A stretch of 64,000 nt of DNA from Erpobdella octoculata (GCA_963978895.1 OZ022241.1:3533496-3597495), one strand, 5' to 3'. Counted from the first letter of the stretch, positions 36,540 through 50,343 are shown. Translations and numbers: made by a program. Notes: generated by a model from the letters alone, not told the origin.

Positions 36540-39330
36540 AGGTTTATATTAAATTTTAGAGCAGTAACGTTTAGTAGCTTTCTGTAAGTTATTGGTTGTT
36601 TGTTTAAAAGTCAACCTAAAAAACGTTTTTATTATAAGACGTTTATGGATGTGTGATGGAAATTTGTAATTTTCAAAATTTTAAATAAATTTTGTTTATT
36701 TAATCCTGAAATTTAATAAAACGCCTTGTAATCGACAGCACATCATCAGACAAATTATTATATAGCTCGTTTTAATGGCGGGAAGTATATTTTTTAATCG
36801 TCAAAACACTTCTCCGCCTTCAATCAAGCAAAATTCTTGCAAGTTAAAATTAAGGATTTGAAAAATTAAGAATTATGCTGTGTGGAGCACGTGATCACTG
36901 GTTATATTTTAGAGCATAAACTAAACATGTTATGAATTGCAATTTTAGATTTATATTCCATTCTGAAGCACTCGTGTTAGACGGCTCTAGGTCAGATAAC
37001 GGTTTGTCCATAGGATAGTCTCTTGTTTAAATAAAGTGGATCATCATGACAAACATTTACAAAGTAACTGACTGCGGAAGAAATTAAAAAAAAATGTTTT
37101 GATTTGAAGACTCTAACTGGATTATTAAAAGCTGTAATTTTTGTGAGTATGTTTGAAAAAAAAAGAAAATACAAACATTTAGTTTTTAAAATGTGAATCA
37201 TTCCGTTGTGACAGATATTTTAAACTCAAAAGTTTATTTTCGTTTGCAAGGCGTCGCCTGATTAGATGGAAATGAAAATTGATATTATTATACAAGCTGT
37301 TTTTTTTTTCAAATTTAAATATTTCAATGTAAGCAATATGTTTACCAAACTGAAAAAAATAATTGTGTTACCTTTGAAAAGCTTGTTTATTAAACGATTT
37401 GTATTAATTTTGCCGTGCTTGCTTTCCTACTTGAGCCATATTTTATTCATTTTGTAACACTTAAACTGTGTTTACTTTTCAGATTGTTTAGATAACATAT
37501 AAATAAGATATAAAAATAAATTAATTATAATTTTTATTAAACAAATAAACCATCAGTTTTAATTTTATCAAATTAGAAAAAAAATCTAGTTTTTCAGTTA
37601 AAATATAATTTTTTTTATCTATATTGATTCCAAAATCTATTCTATTTTTTTCCTCACATATTTTACATATCAAACATTTAGTAAAATGTGGTTAATGTTA
37701 TTTTTTTCCATTTTATAGAGTTAAATTCTTCAAATTTTAGTTAGGCACTTTATGCATTACCATATTTTGTAATTCTATCAAACTCAAACTTTAAAAACGA
37801 TTGACAATTCTTATAGCGCAATTGAAAAAAAATCACAACTACAGACAGCAGTGCCGTGGGACCCTGGTGAACAAATTTAAAAAAAAGTTTCGTCCTCCAA
37901 TTGATCAGACATTTGAATTATAGGTTCACTCTTCATGATAATGCATTCTATTGAAGTTTGAAAAAAAATTAAAGTGCTTTCAATTAAAAATAATAATTAA
38001 ATAATAATCAATTCGAAAAAAGTTATTTTTTAAATATATAAGAAATTTTAAAAAAAAAACTGGTTATTACAATTTACTTGTTAAAATCATGATGTGAAAA
38101 TAACTCAAAAAATTAACAAAGTCTGTGTTTTGTCAAAATAATTTAAAAAAAAATTATTTTTAAAATGAAAAAAAAAACGTATGAATAAAAAAACAACTTA
38201 CACAGATTGTTTTGTAATTTTATCAAAAAATTAAAATTGTATCATAATCAACCAATTTTATCGTTTTAATCGTTAAAATAGTTGTTGTTGTAAGATGTAG
38301 ATGTCACATCTTAATCTTACGTATATTTGTTTTGGAGTGCAAACAAATGATAAAACAGTTTTTTGATTTCACTTATATGGATTTCTAAAAACTTTCTTTA
38401 AACTTTCTTAGTATTCTATTGCTAACGCTTTAGTTAAATTATTTGAAAAATAAAAAAAAAACATTTAATCGTAGTGTTCCACGTTCATAAGTATGAGTGC
38501 CAAACTCGAGCGCTTTACCGAGTTGGAGAATCTCTACGTCACTAGATAAAAGAACGCCGACACCTCTTACAAAACGCCAATGAAGTATTTATATTTAAAA
38601 AAAAAACGCCATCATTACTGGTTGTTGGTCCTTTTTTTCATTTTTCTCATAAAAGTGACAATGATATGTCATATACGTGTTGCAAAGTTTTTTTTTAACG
38701 TTTTCCATTGCTCTCCATAAGTAGCTTTTTGCGTAATAATGTTCGCATAGCTTGTGTTTTAGTAAAAACGTTAGTCAATGCATTTATTAAATAGCCACAT
38801 CTGCTAAAAATAACATAAGTTAAATTAATGTGAATAAGACATTTGCTCATCTTGATACTGATAATGTAATTTTTAGAAAATAAATTTAATCTTTTAAGCG
38901 TAGTGAGACAATTTTTTTAACAAATGTTGGGCGAAACATACTTGATAAAACGTTCTGGCAATATACAATATAACTGACATTCATCAACACGGCTAGTATA
39001 AGCTAGATTTTGCACTAAGGCTAACTATGAATATGATTTTTGCTGCGTCACCTGGTTCTAATTGAGTTTTGAAATTTGGAAGAAAAAAATAAACGACGTT
39101 ATTCATAGCTATAAATAATAATTATTTGATAAAACTTGCTAAATATCTGACGGAAAAAATTTAGAATAACTTTGATGAAACACCTTCATGAAGGCATCAT
39201 TGAAATGCTCAAATATCTGTTTGCCTGGCGTTTATAACGCACGTGCTTGTTGTAATGATTTACATCACGCATTTTATGAAGAATTCGGGAATACTTGTAC
39301 TTAGTAGAACAACTTGACAAATATATTCTT
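36540..39330 (+). repeat. Left arm of a giant inverted repeat
   Basis: About 2.8 kb whose reverse complement forms the segment 39957-43355. Landmarks from the outside inwards: gagcagtaacgt, cgtgatcactgg, a 69-codon frame at 36992-37201 whose peptide is identical to that at 42595-42804, gcgcaattgaaa, the taacgctttag/ttagcaatag words, and gaaacaccttcatgaaggca. The left arm also contains segments that are weak or missing in the right arm (around 38480-38900), so indels separate the arms. Confidence 0.9.
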
Positions 39331-39956
39331 AAATAATGTGTTTTGTTTGCTATTGAATTTTGTTATCTATTAGACATTGCTTACTGATTCTGTCACTGTC
39401 TTAGATTTTGATATTAAGCTGAAGAAATTGCTTTTCACAAACAGGTAGCACTTCTAATGACATGTTTCTTGTATTATTATTCTTATTCGTGCAGTCTTCC
39501 ACTTGTTATTTTTGATAAAAAAAACTAATCAGGTAAGTAAACAATTGTAAATAATATTTAAATAATAAATAAATGATCGTTTTTTGCTTAAAATGACGAT
39601 TGAGACAAAAAAGTGAAAAGTTTACTATTGTCTAAATAATTATTGTTGAAGAATTCAATATTTGTGCACAATGTAAAAACAAAAAAGGTTATACAGTGGG
39701 GTCAGATTATTTTCTTTTTTCCCGGGTGCAGAAGACCCTAGCTACGTCTCTGCCCGTGTTCGATTCTTTGCCTCTGCTGATTTTTGTGAAAAAACGATGC
39801 AAAGCTAGTAAATTGAACTTTCTTGTTCACAAACACTTTGCTTTTAATTTCGCTATTATTATTCATTGTTGGCTGAAACATCATTTGTTTAAAGGGAACA
39901 AAGTAAAACAAAACTCAACAGTTTCAAACGTAACGATTACTTGAGCACTTTAAAAA
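39331..39956. other. Spacer of the giant inverted repeat
   Basis: About 630 bp between the arms with no counterpart elsewhere that I could see. It contains a small GC-richer patch (cccgggtgcagaagacccta, 39721-39740) and no supported gene. Confidence 0.6.
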
Positions 39957-42900
39957 TAGATCCGTCAAGTATTTTACTAAGTACAAGTATTTCCCGAATT
40001 ATTCGTAAATATATTCACTTGCTTCTTACAACAACCACGTACGATATGAACGTGTGAGTGTGTGTGTGTGGTTTGTTTAGCGTCTGTATCTGTCAGTTAG
40101 ACAATTTAGACGGTATGTATGTTTGAGTGTTTGGTGACGTGTTTATGTTGGCTTTGAGAAAGGAAGGCCACCGAAAGCACAAGGTTTTTGTGGGCACATG
40201 GCTCGACTCACTCCAGCCCGCCAACTACTGAGGTGCAATAAGTTGGACAAGGACTGGCAAATCGGCCTCCCCAGCAGCTAGCAATTTAAACCAGCCTCGG
40301 ATGATCCTCATAGGCTATGGTATCGCTCCGCCGTCTCCCACACGATATGAACGACAAACAGACACATAAATGAGCATTTCAACGAAGCCTTCATGAAGGT
40401 GTTTCATCAAAATTGTTCTAAACTTCTTCTGTCAGAAATTTTGCAAGTTTTATCAAATAATTATTATTTATAGCTACGAATAACGTTGATTATATTTTTA
40501 TTCCCAATTTCAAAACTCAATTAAAACCTGGTGACGCAGCAAAAATTATATTCATAGTAAGCCTTGGTGCAAAATCTAGCATATATTAGCCGTGATGATG
40601 AATGTCAGTTATATTGTATTGTTTAGAAAGTGAAATGTAATAAGGGTTTCTTTGAGTATGAAATTTGAAAACTAACGAGTGTTGGGTTTATAAACCTTAG
40701 AGCAACGGGAAATGTAAAATATAATTAAAATCAAATAAATTGGAGATCACAAAATAGCAGTTTATCATAATTTTATCACAAGCCAGATGTTTATTACAAC
40801 AATTACAATTACAGCATTTTTGTTTATATCATAAAATTTTTTTATCTTATTTGTGTTGAATATGATTCCAATGCCAGTCAATATAAAGGGTGCAATCAGA
40901 AATTATTTTCTACTTTTTGGCAGGTGTTTGACAATACATGAACTCTGTCAAGAAGTTTTTTTTTCTAGGAATGTTTTCCTATTAGTTCAAGTTTTTTTCA
41001 TTTCTTATGTTTTTTTATTTGTTGGAACTGGAATCGTAAGCTTTCAAAGTTCTTCAACATACATGTATTTCAAATTACTACCGTAAATCTGTTCCGATTT
41101 TTTGCTTCAGGATTTTTGTGCATTTTTGGTAACTAAAGCGTTAGCAATAGAATACTAAAAATGTTTAAAGAAAGTTTTTAGAAATCGATTTAAGAAGAAT
41201 GAAAAAAAATTGTTTTATCATTGCGTTAGCAATAAAATACTAAAAAAGTTTCAAGAAAGTTTTTAGAAATCGATTTAAGTGAAATAAAAAAAATTGCTTT
41301 ATCATTTGTTTGCACTCCAAAACAAATGAAAGGACTGAAAGGATAAACTAGCAAATAGTCTCAAAAACGTCTCAAACAGATGCGGGCTATTAGAAATAAT
41401 GTCGATCTTTGGGACAAACCCAGAGCCGCCACAACGTTGCCACAGCATGGAATATAACCATATCATGAGTGCGTTTGCAAAGGTGTCTGAGATTATGTTC
41501 TTGAAACAAATTTGAAACATCTAGAAAGGTCTAATTTACAACAACTATTTAACAATTAAAACGATCAATTGAAATGGTTTGGTTGATAATGATAAAGAAA
41601 ATTACAAAAAATCTGTATAAGTTGTTTTTTATTCGTACGTTTTTTTTTCATTTGAGAAATAATTTTTAAAAAAATTATTTGGACAAAACACAGACTTTGT
41701 TAATTTTTTGAGTTATTTTCACATCATGATTTTAACAAATAAATTGTAATAACCAGTTTTTTTTAACAAATCCTTTATATATTTTAAAAATAACTTTTTT
41801 TGAATTTTATATATGTAAACATTTAATTATTATTTTTAATTAAAAGCACTTTTAATTTTGTTTAACTTCAATAGAATGCATTGTCATGAAAAGTGAACCT
41901 ATAATTCAAATGTCAGATCAATTGGAGGACGAAACTTTTTTTTAAATTTGTTTATCTGTCTGTATTTGGGATTTGCTTTCAATTGCGCTATAAGAATTTT
42001 TCATCGTTTTTAAAACTTTAGTTTGATAGAATTTCAATTTATTTTAATGCATAAAGTGCCTAACTAAAATTTGAAAAATTTAACTCTACAAAATGAAAAA
42101 AATTAACCACATTTTACTAAATAGTTGATATGTAAAATATGTGAGGAACAAAATATAATAGATTTTGGAATCAATATAGATAAAAAAAATTATGTTTAAA
42201 CTAAAAAACTAGATTTTTTTCTAATTTGATAAAATTAAAACTGATGGTTTATTCGTTTAATGAAAATTATAATTAATTTATTTTCATATTTTATTTATAT
42301 GTTATCTAAACAATCGGAAAAGTAAATGCAGTTTAAGTGTTACAAAATGAATAAAATATAGCTCAAGTAGGAAAGCAAGTACGGCAAAATTAATATAAAT
42401 CGTTTAATAAACAAGCTTTTCAAAGGTAACACAATTATTTTTTTCAGTTTGGTAAACATATTGCTTACATTGAAATAATTAAATTTGAAAAAAAAACAGC
42501 TTGTATAATAATGTCAATTTTCATTTCCATCTAATCAGGTGACGCCTTGCAAACAAAAATAAACTTTTGAGTTTAAAATATCTGTCACAACGGAATGATT
42601 CACATTTTAAAAACTAAATGTTTGTATTTTCTTTTTTTTTCAAACATACTCACAAAAATTACAGCTTTTAATAATCCAGTTAGAGTCTTCAAATCAAAAC
42701 ATTTTTTTTTAATTTCTTCCGCAGTCAGTTACTTTGTAAATGTTTGTCATGATGATCCACTTTATTTAAACAAGAGACTATCCTATGGACAAACCGTTAT
42801 CTGACCTAGAGCCGTCTAACACGAGTGCTTCAGAATGGAATATAAATCTAAAATTGCAATTCATAACATGTTTAGTTTATGCTCTAAAATATAACCAATG

Positions 42901-43355
42901 ATCACGTGCTCCACAGCATGATTCTTAATTTTTCAAATCCTTAATTTTAACTTGCAAGAATTTTGCTTGATTGAATGCGGAGAAGTGTTTTGACAATTGA
43001 AAAATATACTTCCCGCCATTAAAACGAGCTAGAAATTTGTCTGTTGATGTGCTGTCGATTACAAGGCGTTTTATTGAATTATCAGAATTAAATGAACAAA
43101 ATTTATTTAAAATTTTGAAAATTACAAATTTCCATCACCCAGCCATAAATGTTTTATAATAAAAACGTTTTTTAGGTTGAATTTTATTTAACGATCAAAC
43201 CCATTTAATCTAAATGAACGCGGTTAATTTTGCAAATAAATTCCCAGGAATGTTTTATCAAGCTATCACCAACCAATTTATACACATACCTCTTAACTAT
43301 AGAGCCAAGCAACATTTGAAACAACATTTGTTTTAATGCACTGAATGTTACTGCT
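39957..43355 (-). repeat. Right arm of the giant inverted repeat
   Basis: The reverse complement of the left arm, interrupted by a retroposon at 40053-40341 and by local duplications (41130-41310: ttagcaatag-aatactaaaa occurs twice). A piece of the arm end is directly repeated just outside it: the ccttgcaaacaaaaataaac word at 42545 recurs at 43373. Another part (41430-41970) has a third diverged copy at 51917-52420. The arm is therefore made of dispersed repetitive DNA. Confidence 0.88.
40053..40341 (-). mobile_element. Short retroposon with (CA)n tail and 12-bp target duplication
   Basis: A 289-bp element flanked by ACGATATGAACG at 40041-40052 and 40342-40353. On the minus strand it starts gtgggagacggcggagcgat, then accatagcctatgaggatca, and ends in a (CA)n tail (gtgtgtgtgtg on the plus strand). 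A second copy with its own duplication is at 48096-48388. Perfect flanks show that it inserted into the right arm after the inverted repeat formed. I see no tRNA boxes; it could be a SINE of another origin or a severely truncated LINE end. Confidence 0.85.
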
Positions 43356-45797
43356 CTAACATTTGGTGATGCCTTGCAAACAAAAATAAACTATTGAGTT
43401 TAAAATATCTGTCACAACGGAATGATTCACAACTTGAAAACTAACTGTCAAAATAAAATGACTAAACATATCAAATACCAAACGTTACGGGATTTTATTA
43501 CTTTTGCAATAATTTTTTTGAAATTATCTGCCAATGTTTTGAATTGATATACCATAATTATTGTTATTTAAAAAAGAATTGTAGCATTTTAAGTGTTATC
43601 ATTCAACAATAACGTCATTAAAATTCTCAATTATCTAATATTTCAAATTCAACAACCAGCAGCCCCTAATTGAAAAAAATCGATCTTGAGTTATTAAACT
43701 TTTTAGACAAACTACAAATTTCAACTGAAGACCGGATTTTAAATTAAAAAAGCACATTTAATTTTATATTTATTCAAATTTTTCAAAAAACTTGTATTAT
43801 ATTTCAAAACCATCTGTCTTAAATTTTCTACAGGTTTATTAAAGCACTTCTGATAAGACTACATAATTGATGTTTTAAATGCGGGTCTATTTTCAATTGC
43901 ACACATGCCTATGTCTATCCTCACAATATAGGTACCAATCTCCACACCTCTCTATCTTGAAACAAAAAAGGCAATTTAGCAATAAGGCTACCAAGATATT
44001 TTAAGAATCTTTTCTCATATACGATTGATAATTTTTAATTAGAAAAAAGTTTACATTTAAAAAAATACAGATACACAAATTAAATAGAAATAGTTACTTT
44101 TAAGTAATGCTAATAACAAAGATCGAGAGATATATATTGTAAATGTCGACAACTAGGTTGCTATAGAGCTAGTTTGATTATATGCGTGTGCATGGCTGGC
44201 CGCAGGAATTTTTGCAAGAGGGTAAGCTTCTTATTCCTGTCTTTTCGCTTTTTCATAGGATGATTAATTTATTTTTTTAGTGATCCAAAAAGCTTTTTTA
44301 AAAAAGTATTTTTATGATGTAAAATTGTTTTTTAGTTTAAAGCAGATCAAACATTTTAACCGATATAACGCGCGTGCTGATGTGCCTGGAAAAATCATAA
44401 AAAGAATGAATTTGTAAATACAAAAATGAAGATGTGTTAAATGTAAATTGGTTAAGTATCTTAAAAACTTTAACGATCGAATTTAGTTTAATTGTGAAGT
44501 TATATTTTTTAAAATTTATCCAGATTTTGCTGGGTGCGCATTTTATGCGTTAAAATATGGTTGATATTAAAAGATACAGAAAAAGTGTATTATTTTAAAA
44601 TAATCCTTGTTAATAATGAAACCAAAAAATATTCCGCATCTATGGGAGAAATTTGAAAACTTTCAAAGAGTTTCAGTTAGTAACTCATTGTTTGACATTG
44701 CTAGCAAATTTGTTAATGGCATCATCACAGTTTATTTGGCTAGTTAGTTGTTTTTTTACTGTGGCGTAACAACAGTTTTAGCTAGCCTTTCTTTAGCTCA
44801 AAACCTAATTGTTTTAGATAAATTTAAACTATTTTGTTAGATATTGTTATTTGTTGTGTTCGCTCTTTATTCTTGGATTTCAATTCCCCAGCTCTCTATT
44901 CTATAAGAAAACATTAAAGTGGCCAACAGAAATTATCAAATTTGTACAAACACTCTTTAGACACAATTCATACCCTATGTTGAGTTCAAAAATATTGTTT
45001 TTCAAAAACTGCGTGGCACATTTTAGCATCTTCGCAATTCGTCAATTTCGTACAAAATATTTTGCAAAAAGGTTTTATAAACATGCTTTTAGAAATCTAT
45101 ACTTTTAAAAACTGACAACACTTTTGTTTGAAACCGACACACTTTTATATATCTACTATATCCCATAAACCTCTTTGAAAATCAATATCAACTTTAATTA
45201 AATGTAATGATAAATTTTTTTTTTTAGAAGATTTAACATCACAGCATCTGTTGTTGAAATAGTATTTGTTTAAATATGATTAACGTCAATGTAGGTTAGG
45301 AGCTGTACTATAACGAGGCATAACAATACATTTAATCAGCAATCATCAAAACTGAAAAAAAAATCAACAAACGAACGCCTTCCACATGGACTTCAAAACC
45401 ATTTTAAACTGTGAATTAGAAATTTCAGCTTATCGCCATAGAATAAAAAGATTTTGACATTAAAAATCTGGTATCAGAACCAATAATCTAACATGCATTC
45501 GGTTTTTTTCTGGTTGCACAAGAATCAATTTCAGCTGTTGTCTTGCAAATAAAATCTTTTTCCAGTGTGTTGAACGATGACAATTGGCAGACGCAACAGG
45601 AGTTGAAATAAAAAAAGCATGATTTAACTAGTTGACTATGATTGCTCTCATAAAATAAAAATAAGTGTGAAGCAGGCACGTGATCAGAGGCGTAGCGAGG
45701 GAGGGCATGGAGCAGTTGTCCTCGGACGCAGGACTAGAGAAGGCTCATTTTCAGAAAACAAAAAGTTTTTTGCTTAACTAACTTAAACTGATTTGTA
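43356..45797. other. AT-rich intergenic DNA
   Basis: No supported gene. A possible single transposon end (cagaggcgtagcgagggagg, 45685-45704) resembles hAT-type termini, but no partner end was found. The ORF at 44851-45108 has no recognisable motif. Confidence 0.5.
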
Positions 45798-45805
45798 CAA
45801 CTAGG

Positions 45806-46263
45806 CAGGGGCGGATCCAGAAAGGGCAAGGGGGGACGAAGGGGCGCGCACCCCCCATTGTAGAATATTTAAAAATAATTTACATTAAACAAATCATGAA
45901 TCAAATTTGAATTATGTACATAATATTCAGTAATAAACTTAAAAATAAAATCAATTTTAAATAAAAGTAAATTTAGTAAAGAGTTAAGCGCTCACTCAAT
46001 ATAAACGCTTATTTCAATCATAAACACTGTTGGATTTCCATATATAGCACACATATTTTTACCATTTTTAGGTAGTTACATTCTAAATTGTGTATGAGGA
46101 ACAAAACTATTATACACGAATAAATTTGTAAACAATGCATTAATAGCAATAGTGTAATAAATGTCATCAATTTTTCAGGAGGGAGACTTTTCTTGCTCCT
46201 ATGGGCGGACACTCATGGATGCAGCCCCTTCCCCACCTTAATAAAATTCTGGATCCGCCCCTG
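45806..46263. mobile_element. hAT MITE with 17-bp inverted ends and perfect 8-bp target duplication
   Basis: It starts CAGGGGCGGATCCAGAA and ends with the exact reverse complement at 46247-46263. It is flanked by CAACTAGG at 45798-45805 and 46264-46271. The interior (458 bp in all) is AT-rich with no transposase, so it is non-autonomous. It belongs to the same superfamily as the element at 8317-8751, but a different family, since only CAGGGGCG is shared. Confidence 0.93.
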
Positions 46264-46271
46264 CAACTAGG

Positions 46272-48081
46272 ACTTGTAATTTGTCCAGGTCACTTGAGTT
46301 AACTTAAGTAAACTTAGATCGTGTACCGCCGAAAACTATTAAATTATCATAGAATATAAGTTTACAATTAGTGCTAATCCAGAGGTGTCCTGGTTAATAT
46401 AATGAATAAAAAAACCATGAGAGGGGTTTTTAATAAACTACATTAAATTATTCGTAGCGTCAGTTAAGCTTTCAGCAATTATTTAAAACACAATTTAAAT
46501 ATTAGTTAACTATATTATTAACAGTTATACAATTGCAAATTTGAATAAAAAACTTAATATCTACAGGGCAATTATTTTGAGAACATCAATAAATATTTTA
46601 ATAAACGTTCCTAATTGAGTTATTTTAATTCAAAACTTTGTAAAATATAATCTTGATAATTTATTTTTATAAAATGCAAAAAAAAACTATATTCTGTATA
46701 CAAATTTACTTGACCTTTTTGTGGAGTAGGTTACTTAAAATCAAACCTTTCTAATCTCAACATTATACAAATTTATTACAAATTGAGATAGCGACTGTGG
46801 GGGTCCACGTTAAACCCCATTGCAAAGACTATTATATTCAATCATGTGTCAGGGTGAACGTTAAAATCTGAGAATACCAGTGTACAGATTTAATGTATTT
46901 CTGTAATTCGCTGACAAAAAAATATCCAGTAGATCAGCATAACTAAATATAATATCTCAAGCTTTATAGAAACACCCAATACTATAGATGTTCGAATTTG
47001 TGTAATAACAATGCAACCGCTTCGGATCCGCTGACCAAACAGTTAAATTATATCTAGATCAGCAATTGTAGGTTTGTTGTTGTTTATTAACGCCATTACA
47101 CATTTTTACTTAACTTGACTTCCATGTCTGTCGATCTGTAGTCCAAATTTGCAATCGAGTTTAAACTAACTTCCCGATGAGCTAAAGTCTTACAAATTTA
47201 AACAAACCTTTGAACTGATTAACAATGCATTCATTCTGTCAAATTTTCTGATTGATTGGACAAAATTTAATTGAAGAATTATTTGAGATATTTTCGTCGA
47301 ACTATTTATTGTCTATGCTAATATGTTTGTTGTTTATGTAATAAAAATAAAAAAGTGTGTTTTTAAAAAAAACTTTGTTTTTGCTTCACTTGTTTTCAGA
47401 CTGGAGTTGATTTGGACGGTTCGCAATTTATTTACTGTTGGCATGTTTAAAAATAATATGTTGATGTCTAATCTGAAAAAATGGCAGTTTATAATTTATT
47501 TTATTTATTAGTTAGTGATCAAAAATTAATTATTAAAAAACTTGTTCTTCTTAGTTTATTAATTACACATTTTATTTAACTTTGCATGTCTATTGACGTC
47601 CGCGATATATCTTGCAATTTGATTTTTGAAGAAATTCAATAATCTCACTTTTTTTTAGATATGTGATATTGAATTTTACTCCAATGGCTGGAGCATAAAT
47701 TGCTTTGAATATGTTAGTGTCAATGTTTTCTTATCCACTTTTTGCATCAATTAAATATTGCTATCTGAAAACCGAAGATTTACAAAATTGACTGAATACT
47801 GCAGCAAAAATTATTTCAAATACAAATATATGTCATTTTAAGTCATTAAAAACTAGAAAACAAACTTTATTCATATGCATTCTGAATAACTTATGTAATA
47901 CATTGAGTGCATTGAACTTAGCCGCAACTATCCACTTCGGTGTTGTAGGAATGCTGGATACGAACACATTCAAAGTACTTCATCAGCAGTATCAGAATAA
48001 CCTTGAGAAAGTTCAAATTTATTTAGTTTCGAGTCATAAGAAAATTTAAGTGAGAACAATAACCTTGGATCACCGCAAGGC
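46272..48081. other. AT-rich intergenic DNA
   Basis: No supported gene. One instance of the recurrent word agaggtgtcctgg occurs at 46381. Confidence 0.5.
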
Positions 48082-48095
48082 GTTCATCATCGGTG

Positions 48096-48388
48096 TGTGT
48101 GTGTGTGGTTTGTTTAACGTCTGTATCTGTCAATAAGACAATTTATACGGTATGTATGTTTGAGTGTTTGGTGACGTGTTTATGTTAGCTTTGAGGCAGG
48201 GAGGCCACCGAAAGCACAAGGCCTTCGTGGGCACATGGCTCGACTCACTCCAGCCCACCAACTAACAAGTGCAATAAGTTGGACAAAAACCGGCAAATCG
48301 ACCTCCCCAGCAACTAGCAATTTAAACAAGGCCTCGGATGATCCTCATAGGCTATGGTATCGCTCCGCCGCCTGCCTTTCCCCAGCTT
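48096..48388 (-). mobile_element. Second copy of the (CA)n-tailed retroposon
   Basis: Same family as 40053-40341, same internal order, about 90 percent alike by eye. It is flanked by gttcatcatcggtg (48082-48095) and gttcatcattggtg (48389-48402), a 14-bp duplication with one mismatch. This copy keeps extra bases at its 5' end (aagctggggaaaggcaggcg on the minus strand), so it may be closer to full length. Confidence 0.82.
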
Positions 48389-48402
48389 GTTCATCATTGG
48401 TG

Positions 48403-49739
48403 CTGCAACATTAATTATAAGCCCGTGATGAACGCATTCCTAGAGGTGTCTTAAAATTAAAGACCACAATATACAGTATTCGTTTGGATTAATTATTATT
48501 TTCAATTGCTCTCTAATTTTTTAATTCATTATAATAATTTTGCTTTTCTGTTTTACGTAATCCTATCGATCTGTATGTTTTGACAACATCAACATTTCTG
48601 TAAAACAAACATAAAAAAAAAATTATGCGCCCAACGTTTTTCATTGTATATGAATTAGAAACTGTTTTAAAGTATGTTACCATATTGTGACCAAGTTATT
48701 GAAAAATTCAGCCAGGCGTTTAGGTATATTATTTTATACTTTTTAGGGTAATCATTTTTTTCAAATTACCTTTCAATTGTTAGTATTAAAGTATTAACTA
48801 TCTAACGTATTACAATGTTGTTTATATTAAAATCTAATTTAATTGCAATTATATCGAAACACACAGTATTTTTATAAACCGAATTTAGACAACAACTATT
48901 AAAGTAAACAAGAGAAAATTAAAAATACTTCTTATAAACCAACATTTTTACAAACATCAGGTATGGTTAATTGTTAATAGAAGCGTGAAAAAATATTTTT
49001 GTTCTTTGGTTTTCATATCTGTCATTTTTCAGAAATTGTGTTCATCTCATTATTTTAACCCCGCCCCAATTATCTGACATTAAAACTTTAATCAGCTGTG
49101 AACCCCGATAACGACCGTTTAGGCTTAACATCCGATGAGCGCCATTATTAAAATTGGTCCCGTTAGAATACTTGGGAATCGTATAGGTGTTCCATAATAT
49201 AGGTTTGTAATTTTAAAACAATAACCACTTAATTAGACTATAATAAAACTAGTCTAATGTAATTAAAATTTTACTACTATACCTTTAACCAAATATCAAA
49301 AATACACGGAAACAACAACACACTTTTAAAGACTTCACCTCAAAATAAAATATAGTTGTAAACACTGTAAACACGTAGCTAAACTCAAGACCGCTGAAAA
49401 TCATGACATTAAAACTGACTATAAGCTAACACACGAGTGCGTTAACAGAGGTGTCTCGCCTAGTAATTATTCGTTATTCTTTGATCCCTATATTTGTAGT
49501 TCTTCAATTTTTTAACCGTTTTTAGGATAATGAATCTATAAACAAAAACATTAACTAAACTGTTCTTATTACATGATATGTGAAATATATGAAGATTGAA
49601 AAGATATGAAATTTTTGAATAAATTTTTTAAGGAAAGTTATCGAAAACTCTTTTTTACTGTTGAAGTGTATAAAACACGTTTTTTATCTATGAATCATCA
49701 GCATTTGAGTTAATAAAATAATATTAAACATTTAATAAT
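48403..49739. other. AT-rich intergenic DNA
   Basis: No supported gene. The word acagaggtgtctcgc at 49447 and its surroundings are an inverted match to 33830-33910. Confidence 0.5.
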
Positions 49740-50010
49740 TTGTAATAAAGGTAGCTGACCCTTAAGGTGAGTTATAAAGACAAAGTTTATGAACCTAAAC
49801 ATTTTCAGCTCAGTTTTTTTAGGAAAGAAGAAGCGAAAACAAGAGCCTTCTTAACAGGATGGTTTTTGACAAAGTAACACATTTATATTTGCAAGAATTG
49901 ATTCTTTAATACTGTCAGTTTGAGCTCTTTCACCCTAGTGAATCGGATGGTCAGTATCAAGTATTAAGAAAGTACTTAGTTTATTGAATTTACAAGGTGA
50001 AAACACACAA
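49740..50010 (+). repeat. Direct repeat, copy 1 (partner 50995-51290)
   Basis: Both copies share gtagctgacccttaaggtga, gttataaagacaaagttt, tttcagctcagt, agaagaa(g/a)cgaaa, aacaggatggt, aagtaacacat and ggatggtcagtatcaagta. They lie about 1.25 kb apart in the same orientation. The second copy contains an extra stretch (gagccattggccacactgaa). The ends do not look like LTR ends (no TG...CA with target duplication), so the class is unassigned. Confidence 0.75.
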
Positions 50011-50343
50011 TTCTATAAATGTTGTTTAGGAAATGCGGTCAAGGCCAAGAGTGGATAAGGAGTCATTCTGTGTTCATGCACATGCCGGGTGTTTCATGAT
50101 GGACAGAATTAGGAAGGGGAGTTGAATATTTTTATTGCTGTTTAATTTATCTATTACTTGCTTTGTCGACCTGGCAAAATCAAGATGGTATTTAGAAATA
50201 GAAGAAAAAACATATAACAGCTTTGTTTCTTTATTTTTTATTAAACTTCAAAACTAATTTAAAAACCATATAAGCAACTGCCGATATCGTAACAATATCA
50301 CTATTATTACTAGGTATCACATACTCATGTCCGATAGCACCGT

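Noticed and set aside
36992..42804. Identical 69-codon ORFs in both palindrome arms as a possible conserved gene
   Set aside because: Identity follows from recent DNA duplication. The peptide has no recognisable motif, and the third diverged arm copy does not cover it.
44851..45108. 85-codon ORF, and other isolated 60-80-codon ORFs across 26-30 kb and 39-56 kb
   Set aside because: Length is expected by chance given the number of frames; Phe/Lys/Asn/Ile-rich AT-driven composition and no motifs.
45685..45760. Solo end cagaggcgtagcgaggg as another hAT element
   Set aside because: No matching inverted end or target duplication found nearby; left as a remark only.
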